Assembly: GCA_910585525.1 (NCBI GenBank) | Contig: CAJUFR010000044.1 | Span: 8,784-17,522, forward strand | Length of the DNA stretch: 8,739 nucleotides | Source of the DNA: an uncultured Angelakisella sp. | Lineage (GTDB): Bacteria; Bacillota; Clostridia; Oscillospirales; Ruminococcaceae | Direction: 5' to 3' | Shown here: positions 5,323-8,739 of the stretch, piece after piece | Numbering within the stretch: the stretch's first letter is position 1 | How the letters are laid out: the number at the start of each line of letters is the position of its first letter | Translations under genes and position numbers: made by a program | Notes under the pieces: model-generated | Database searches by the model: none | Seen by the model: only the letters and a program-made list of their open reading frames with translations | What the model was told of the DNA's origin: nothing

Positions 5323-6137
5323 TGGGTTACCTCCTGTTTTTTCTCTCTATCTGCTCCCCGGCGCCTTCTGGGCCGCCCGATGAGGTCCGAAAGGAGGACC
5401 AGCAGGACGGTGGCCGCCAGCATCAGGGTACACAGCGCGTTGATCTCCGGGGTGACGCCGAACTTGATCTGGGAGTATATCTTGATGGGGAGGGTGTTCA
5501 CCTCCACCCCGGTGACAAAGATGCTGATGATGACGTCATCCATGCTCATAGCGAAGCTGAGGAGCATGCCGGAGAGGATGGCCGGGGCCACCAGGGGCAG
5601 GGTGATGTCAAAGAACACCCGGGCCTCCCCCGCCCCCAGGTCCCGGGCGGCCTCGGCCAGGGACTTGTCCAGCCCCACCAGCCGGGCCTTCACCAGCATA
5701 AAGACGTAGGGGATGCAGAAGGCGGTGTGGCCGATGACCAGGGTGGTCATGCCAAAGGGCAGCCCCAGCAGGGAGAAGAAGGCCATGAACACCATCCCCA
5801 GGATGATCTCCGGGATCATGATGGGCAGGGTGGAGAGGTACTCCATAGGCGCCTTGGTGCGGCTTTGGAGCCGCTGCATCCCCACCGCCCCCAGGGTGCC
5901 GATGACGGCGGCGGCAAGGCAGGTGAGCCCCGCCAGCACAAGGCTGTTGCGCAGCGCCTCAAAGATAGCGGCGTCCTTAAACAATACCTGGTACCAGTGG
6001 AGGGAGAAGCCCTCCCACACCGAACTGAGCCGCCCGGCGTTGAAGGAGTAGATCACCACCAGCAGGATGGGCAGGTACATCACCCCCAGCACCACCGCCA
6101 GGTAGACACGGGGAAAGAGGGAGCGGTCCTTCTTCAT
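5319..6137 (-). CDS. potC: Polyamine-type ABC transporter permease PotC
   Basis: This 272-aa inner-membrane permease is of usual PotC length and forms the translocation pore with PotB. Hydrophobic segments lie at about 12-31, 64-85, 101-123, 131-151, 184-205 and 237-256. The ATPase-docking EAA loop is intact at about 161-185 (AEAARDLGAGEARVFFDITL). The stretch FAMSMDDVIISIF (about 195-207) is typical of PotC. A basic tail (RPRRRRGADREKK) suggests a cytoplasmic C-terminus. The ATG at 6137 has GGAGGGG (6143-6149) 5 bases upstream and shares an ATGA overlap with the potB stop. Its own stop overlaps potD in the same way, so translation across potB, potC and potD is probably coupled. Confidence 0.92.
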   Translation of the reverse strand: MKKDRSLFPRVYLAVVLGVMYLPILLVVIYSFNAGRLSSVWEGFSLHWYQVLFKDAAIFEALRNSLVLAGLTCLAAAVIGTLGAVGMQRLQSRTKAPMEYLSTLPIMIPEIILGMVFMAFFSLLGLPFGMTTLVIGHTAFCIPYVFMLVKARLVGLDKSLAEAARDLGAGEARVFFDITLPLVAPAILSGMLLSFAMSMDDVIISIFVTGVEVNTLPIKIYSQIKFGVTPEINALCTLMLAATVLLVLLSDLIGRPRRRRGADREKKQEVTQ

Positions 6138-6997
6138 AGTATCCCCTCCAGTTCCTTCACATGGGTGACCCGGCGGTAGAACCAGATCATCAGGCTGGTG
6201 AGGGCCATCAGCACCACGCTGAGGGCGGCGGCAAAGGGCCAGTTATGGGCCTGGTTCAGCTGGTCCTGGATGAGGCTGCCCACCAGCACCACCTTGTTGC
6301 CCCCCAGGATATCGGCGATAAAGAACAGCCCCATGGAGGGGATGAAGGTGAGGATGACCCCCGACAGCAGCCCCGGCAGCGTCAGCTTAAAGGTGATGGT
6401 GAAAAAGGCCCGGGGGGCCGACGCCCCCAGGTCCCGGGCCGCCTCCACCAGGGACCAGTCCATCTTCTCGGCGCTGGAGTAGACCGCCAGGATCATAAAG
6501 GGCACCAGGGCATAGACCATCCCCACCAGCACGGCGGGGTAGGTGTACAGCAGCTTCAACGGCCGCTGGGTGAGGCCCAGGGCCATCAGCGCCTTGTCCA
6601 GGGTGCCGCCGGAGCGGAGGATGACGATCCAGCCGTAGAGCCGGATCAGGGAACTGGTCCAGAAGGGGATCATCAGCCCCAGCATCGCCGCCCGCTTCCA
6701 GCCCCCCCGGAGTTTAGCCATAAAGTAGCCGAAGGGGTAGCCGATCAGGGCGATGAGCAGGGTGCTGGTCACCGCCAGCCGGAAGGATTCGGCAAAGGTC
6801 CGCAGGTAGACGGGGGTGAGGATGTTTTTGTAGTTATCCAGCGTCACCTGGCTGGTGACCCCCCAGACCTCCGCCCGCTGCAAAAAGCTGAGCACCAGCA
6901 TATACACCAGCGGCCCCAGCACGAACACCAGGGTAAAGATGTAAAGGGGGGCCGCCATCAGCCAGGCGGCGGCGCTTTTCTTTTTCCCTTTGCTCAT
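6134..6997 (-). CDS. potB: Polyamine-type ABC transporter permease PotB
   Basis: This 287-aa permease is the partner of PotC. After a Lys-rich cytoplasmic start (MSKGKKKSA), hydrophobic segments lie at about 11-38, 72-95, 105-127, 151-173, 207-229 and 256-275. The family motif MIPFWTSSLIRLYGW (about 109-123) and the EAA loop EAARDLGASAPRAFFTITF (about 185-203) are both present. That makes PotB a better fit than a generic sulfate or phosphate permease. The ATG at 6997 has AGGAGG (7005-7010) 7 bases upstream, within the end of potA, and overlaps the potA stop by 4 bases. Confidence 0.93.
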   Translation of the reverse strand: MSKGKKKSAAAWLMAAPLYIFTLVFVLGPLVYMLVLSFLQRAEVWGVTSQVTLDNYKNILTPVYLRTFAESFRLAVTSTLLIALIGYPFGYFMAKLRGGWKRAAMLGLMIPFWTSSLIRLYGWIVILRSGGTLDKALMALGLTQRPLKLLYTYPAVLVGMVYALVPFMILAVYSSAEKMDWSLVEAARDLGASAPRAFFTITFKLTLPGLLSGVILTFIPSMGLFFIADILGGNKVVLVGSLIQDQLNQAHNWPFAAALSVVLMALTSLMIWFYRRVTHVKELEGIL

Positions 6998-8070
6998 CCC
7001 GCGTCCTCCTCTACCACCACGGCGGCGGCGGGGTCCCAGGAGAGGGCCACCCTTTCCCCGGGGTGGAGGTCCAGGTCGATGCCGTGGCGGCTGGCCACCA
7101 CCTCCTCCCCGCTGTCCGGGGCGAAGGCGATGCGGAGCATGCCGCCGGTAAAACTTTTCTCCTTCACCACCGCCGGGATGCCGTTTTTGCCGTCCTTTTC
7201 AAACCGTATCTGTTCGCTGCGCACCGCCACCATCACGGGGCTGTTTTCCGCCACCGCCCTTTCCCCGGGGAGGAAGGGGACCGCGCCCCCCTGGGCGGCC
7301 AGCAGCATCGTCCCGCCGGGGCCGGCCTGGGCCGTGCCCCGCAGGATGTTGGCGCTGCCCACGAACCGGGCCACAAAGGCGGTGCGGGGCCGGTCGTAGA
7401 CCTCCGCCGGGGAGCCGATCTGCTGGAACCGGCCGTCCCGCATCACCACGATCCGGTCGCTCATGTTCAGCGCCTCCTCCTGGTCGTGGGTGATGTACAG
7501 GAAGGTGAGGCCCAGCCGCTTTTGCAGCCGCTTCAACTCCACCTGCATCTGGCGGCGCAGCTGGAGGTCCAGCGCCCCCAGGGGCTCATCCAGCAGCAGC
7601 ACCCGGGGCTTGTTCACCAGCGCCCGGGCGATGGCCACCCGCTGCCGCTGGCCGCCGGAAAGTTCCGACGGCATCCGCTTCTGGTAGCCGGGCAGCTGCA
7701 CCTGCTCCAATATCTCCGCCACCGCCCGGCGCTGCTCCTCCCGGGGGACCCGTTTCAGCCGCAGGCTGTAGGCGATGTTCTGCTCCACGTCCATGTGGGG
7801 GAAGAGGGCGTAGCTTTGGAACACGGTGTTCACGTCCCGCTTGTTGGGGGCCAGGGCGGTGACATCCTTCCCCTCCAGGATGACCCGGCCGCTGTCCGGC
7901 TCCTCCAGCCCGGCGATGATGCGCAGGGTGGTGGTCTTGCCGCAGCCGCTGGAGCCCAGGAAGGTGATGAACTCCCCCCGGTGTATCCCGATGCTGATGC
8001 CCCGGAGCACCTGTGTCTCCCCGAAGGACTTGGTGATATCCTGTAGTTCTAAGATCATATCGTTATCCAT
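6994..8070 (-). CDS. potA: Polyamine-type ABC transporter ATP-binding protein PotA
   Basis: This 358-aa cytoplasmic ATPase powers the PotBC pore. All nucleotide-binding motifs are intact: Walker A GSSGCGKTT (39-47, K45), Q-loop Q85 in VFQSYALFPHM, signature LSGGQRQRVAIARA (137-150), Walker B RVLLLDEPLGALD (156-168, E162) and switch H195 in THDQEEAL. The C-terminal 120 residues form the TOBE-type regulatory region, with VRSEQIRF (283-290) and FTGGMLRI (307-314). The start at 8070 (MDNDMILELQDITKSF) is chosen because GGGAGGT at 8079-8085 sits 8 bases upstream. A longer frame to 8268 adds a low-complexity extension unlike any ABC protein, which is the upstream gene read out of frame. It overlaps the upstream gene by 8 bases and potB by 4. 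Confidence 0.95.
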   Translation of the reverse strand: MDNDMILELQDITKSFGETQVLRGISIGIHRGEFITFLGSSGCGKTTTLRIIAGLEEPDSGRVILEGKDVTALAPNKRDVNTVFQSYALFPHMDVEQNIAYSLRLKRVPREEQRRAVAEILEQVQLPGYQKRMPSELSGGQRQRVAIARALVNKPRVLLLDEPLGALDLQLRRQMQVELKRLQKRLGLTFLYITHDQEEALNMSDRIVVMRDGRFQQIGSPAEVYDRPRTAFVARFVGSANILRGTAQAGPGGTMLLAAQGGAVPFLPGERAVAENSPVMVAVRSEQIRFEKDGKNGIPAVVKEKSFTGGMLRIAFAPDSGEEVVASRHGIDLDLHPGERVALSWDPAAAVVVEEDAG

Positions 8071-8596
8071 TGTGCAGCACCTCCCGTCGGATATACTGGT
8101 AGGCGGCCTGTTCCCCCTGGTCCCGGAGCAGCAGGAGCAGCCGCTCCAAAAGGGCCCGGCTGTCCGGGTGGAGAAGGTAGTGGTCCCGGCTCCTGGCGTA
8201 ATAATCCCAGGGGTCGCTTTGGGTGTACCGCTCCCCCCGGTAGGTCTTGCTGGCGGCGATGCGGTCACAGAACATCTCCACCACGTATTTTTCCGGCATC
8301 CGGCAGCCTGTCAGGGCGTGGTCCCCGGTGGGGCTGTAGTCGATCCAATACTCCAGGTGGTGCTTGTTGCAGCCCTTGTGGTGGAGCCAGGCCGCGCTGT
8401 ACCCTTTCTCCAGCCGCTCCGCCTCGTTGGGGCTGTGGTCCCCCTGGTAGTACCGGGCCCCCACCAAAAATTCCACCGGGGCGTACTTGGAAAGGTCGTG
8501 GCAGAGCCCCTGGCGGTAGAGCCCCACCGCAAAGCACCCCTGCCGCACCAGCCGCCGGTGGTGGTTCACCGTCCGCAGATGCTCCAGCCACTTCAT
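8063..8596 (-). CDS. DUF5662-like protein, His/Asp-rich, function unknown
   Basis: This 177-aa soluble protein resembles the DUF5662 family as I recall it, found widely in Firmicutes and their phages. Matching stretches are LRTVNHHRRLV (7-17), YRQGLCHDLSKYAPVEF (27-43), YYQGDHSPNEAERLEKGYSA (49-68), WLHHKGCNKHHLEYWIDY (70-87) and MPEKYVVEMFCD (100-111). Invariant-looking H12, H13, H33-D34, H72-H73, H79-H80, D86, E107 and D111 suggest metal binding reminiscent of HD-type hydrolases, but no activity can be claimed. The ATG at 8596 is chosen because AAGGAGG (8605-8611) lies 8 bases upstream. An in-frame extension to 8728 would run back through the promoter and has an implausible N-terminus. The stop (8063-8065) falls inside the potA start region, an 8-base overlap, so it is the first gene of the transporter operon. 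Confidence 0.8.
   Translation of the reverse strand: MKWLEHLRTVNHHRRLVRQGCFAVGLYRQGLCHDLSKYAPVEFLVGARYYQGDHSPNEAERLEKGYSAAWLHHKGCNKHHLEYWIDYSPTGDHALTGCRMPEKYVVEMFCDRIAASKTYRGERYTQSDPWDYYARSRDHYLLHPDSRALLERLLLLLRDQGEQAAYQYIRREVLHNG
8079..8085 (-). promoter_or_regulatory. Ribosome binding site that sets the potA start
   Basis: On the - strand GGGAGGT is followed by an 8-base spacer and the ATG at 8070. It lies within the last codons of the upstream gene. It settles the start of PotA against the longer open frame reaching 8268. Confidence 0.85.
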
Positions 8597-8604
8597 CCCG
8601 GCCG

Positions 8605-8611
8605 CCTCCTT
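8605..8611 (-). promoter_or_regulatory. Ribosome binding site of the first operon gene
   Basis: AAGGAGG on the - strand, 8 bases before the ATG at 8596. Its match to consensus decides the short start over the in-frame ATG at 8728. Confidence 0.85.
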
Positions 8612-8629
8612 CCCGCTCCCGTTGGAACA

Positions 8630-8646
8630 TACACTATCATAGTATA
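8630..8646. promoter_or_regulatory. Near-palindrome over the -10 box, candidate operator
   Basis: TACACTATCATAGTATA is a 17-base dyad centred on 8638 with 7 of 8 arm positions complementary. It covers the -10 box and the expected transcription start, a position typical of a repressor site. The binding protein is not encoded in the window as far as can be seen. GntR-like or other dimeric repressors are possible, but this is a guess. Confidence 0.5.
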
Positions 8647-8668
8647 CCACTTTTTTCCCGGGAGGCAA
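8641..8668 (-). promoter_or_regulatory. Candidate sigma-A promoter of the DUF5662-potABCD-C39 operon
   Basis: On the - strand a TTGCCT -35 box (8663-8668) and a TATACT -10 box (8641-8646) are 16 bases apart, with TGG giving an extended -10. Start of transcription is expected near 8634, leaving a leader of about 38 bases before the ATG at 8596. An A6 tract lies in the spacer. No other convincing promoter is seen between the operon's genes. Confidence 0.65.
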
Positions 8669-8710
8669 GAGGCGGCAGGGAAAAGGGAGTGGCCACAAAG
8701 CGCGGTTAAA

Positions 8711-8739
8711 GGAAATCAACAAGAGCAAAGGGGATTTCC
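8711..8739. repeat. Short inverted repeat at the window edge
   Basis: GGAAATC (8711-8717) and GATTTCC (8733-8739) are exact reverse complements, 15 bases apart. The repeat may continue past the window end, so its full size is unknown. It lies upstream of the operon promoter, where an activator site, or a hairpin of a neighbouring gene, could be. Confidence 0.35.

Noticed and set aside
7063..8046. Long + strand open frame opposite potA
   Set aside because: It is the antisense shadow of a high-G+C gene: His/Gln/Gly/Pro-rich, with no ribosome binding site or recognisable domain. The same applies to + strand frames at 2380-3584, 4255-5709, 5322-6179 and 6161-7399.
8071..8268. N-terminal extension of PotA to 8268
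   Set aside because: The extra 66 residues are the DUF5662-like gene read out of frame, and a well-placed ribosome binding site supports the ATG at 8070.
8597..8728. N-terminal extension of the DUF5662-like protein to 8728
   Set aside because: It would read through the promoter and the ribosome binding site, and its sequence does not resemble the family's N-terminus.

Overview
The window looks like a chromosomal piece of a high-G+C Firmicute, probably an Oscillospiraceae-type (Clostridial cluster IV) gut anaerobe. This is inferred from the strongly G/C-biased third codon positions, the consensus AGGAGG-type ribosome binding sites, the lipoprotein-type solute-binding protein and the YesN-style response regulator. 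No rRNA, tRNA, CRISPR array or transposase was seen.

Left part, + strand (1-1950): the tail of a carbohydrate (CUT1-type) ABC transporter operon. One complete MalF/UgpA-like permease (43-936) is followed by a MalG/UgpE-like permease that breaks off after about 84 residues. It runs in frame into the receiver domain of a YesN-type response regulator. The regulator's AraC-type DNA-binding domain sits in the +1 frame, after a seven-C homopolymer. The locus therefore carries two lesions: an in-frame deletion or chimeric join near 1203-1218, and a one-base frameshift at 1571-1577. Either could be real or an assembly or sequencing artefact. A hairpin at 2007-2033 probably terminates transcription from both sides.

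Middle, - strand (2088-3532): a CPA2-type cation:proton antiporter, preceded by an AT-rich 182-bp leader. The leader holds a candidate extended -10 promoter and a very strong 13-bp-arm palindrome.

Right part, - strand (3533-8668): a tightly packed operon read right to left. It starts from a candidate promoter overlapped by a 17-bp near-palindrome. The order is a DUF5662-like protein, PotA ATPase, PotB permease, PotC permease, PotD-like lipoprotein, and a C39/papain-like putative cysteine peptidase. Successive genes overlap by 4-8 bases, except the last, which starts 5 bases after potD. PotABCD would form a polyamine-type (or related small cationic or organic solute) importer. The PotD pocket lacks several residues that contact polyamine in E. 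coli PotD, so the substrate is uncertain. The two flanking accessory proteins are the least explained part of the window.
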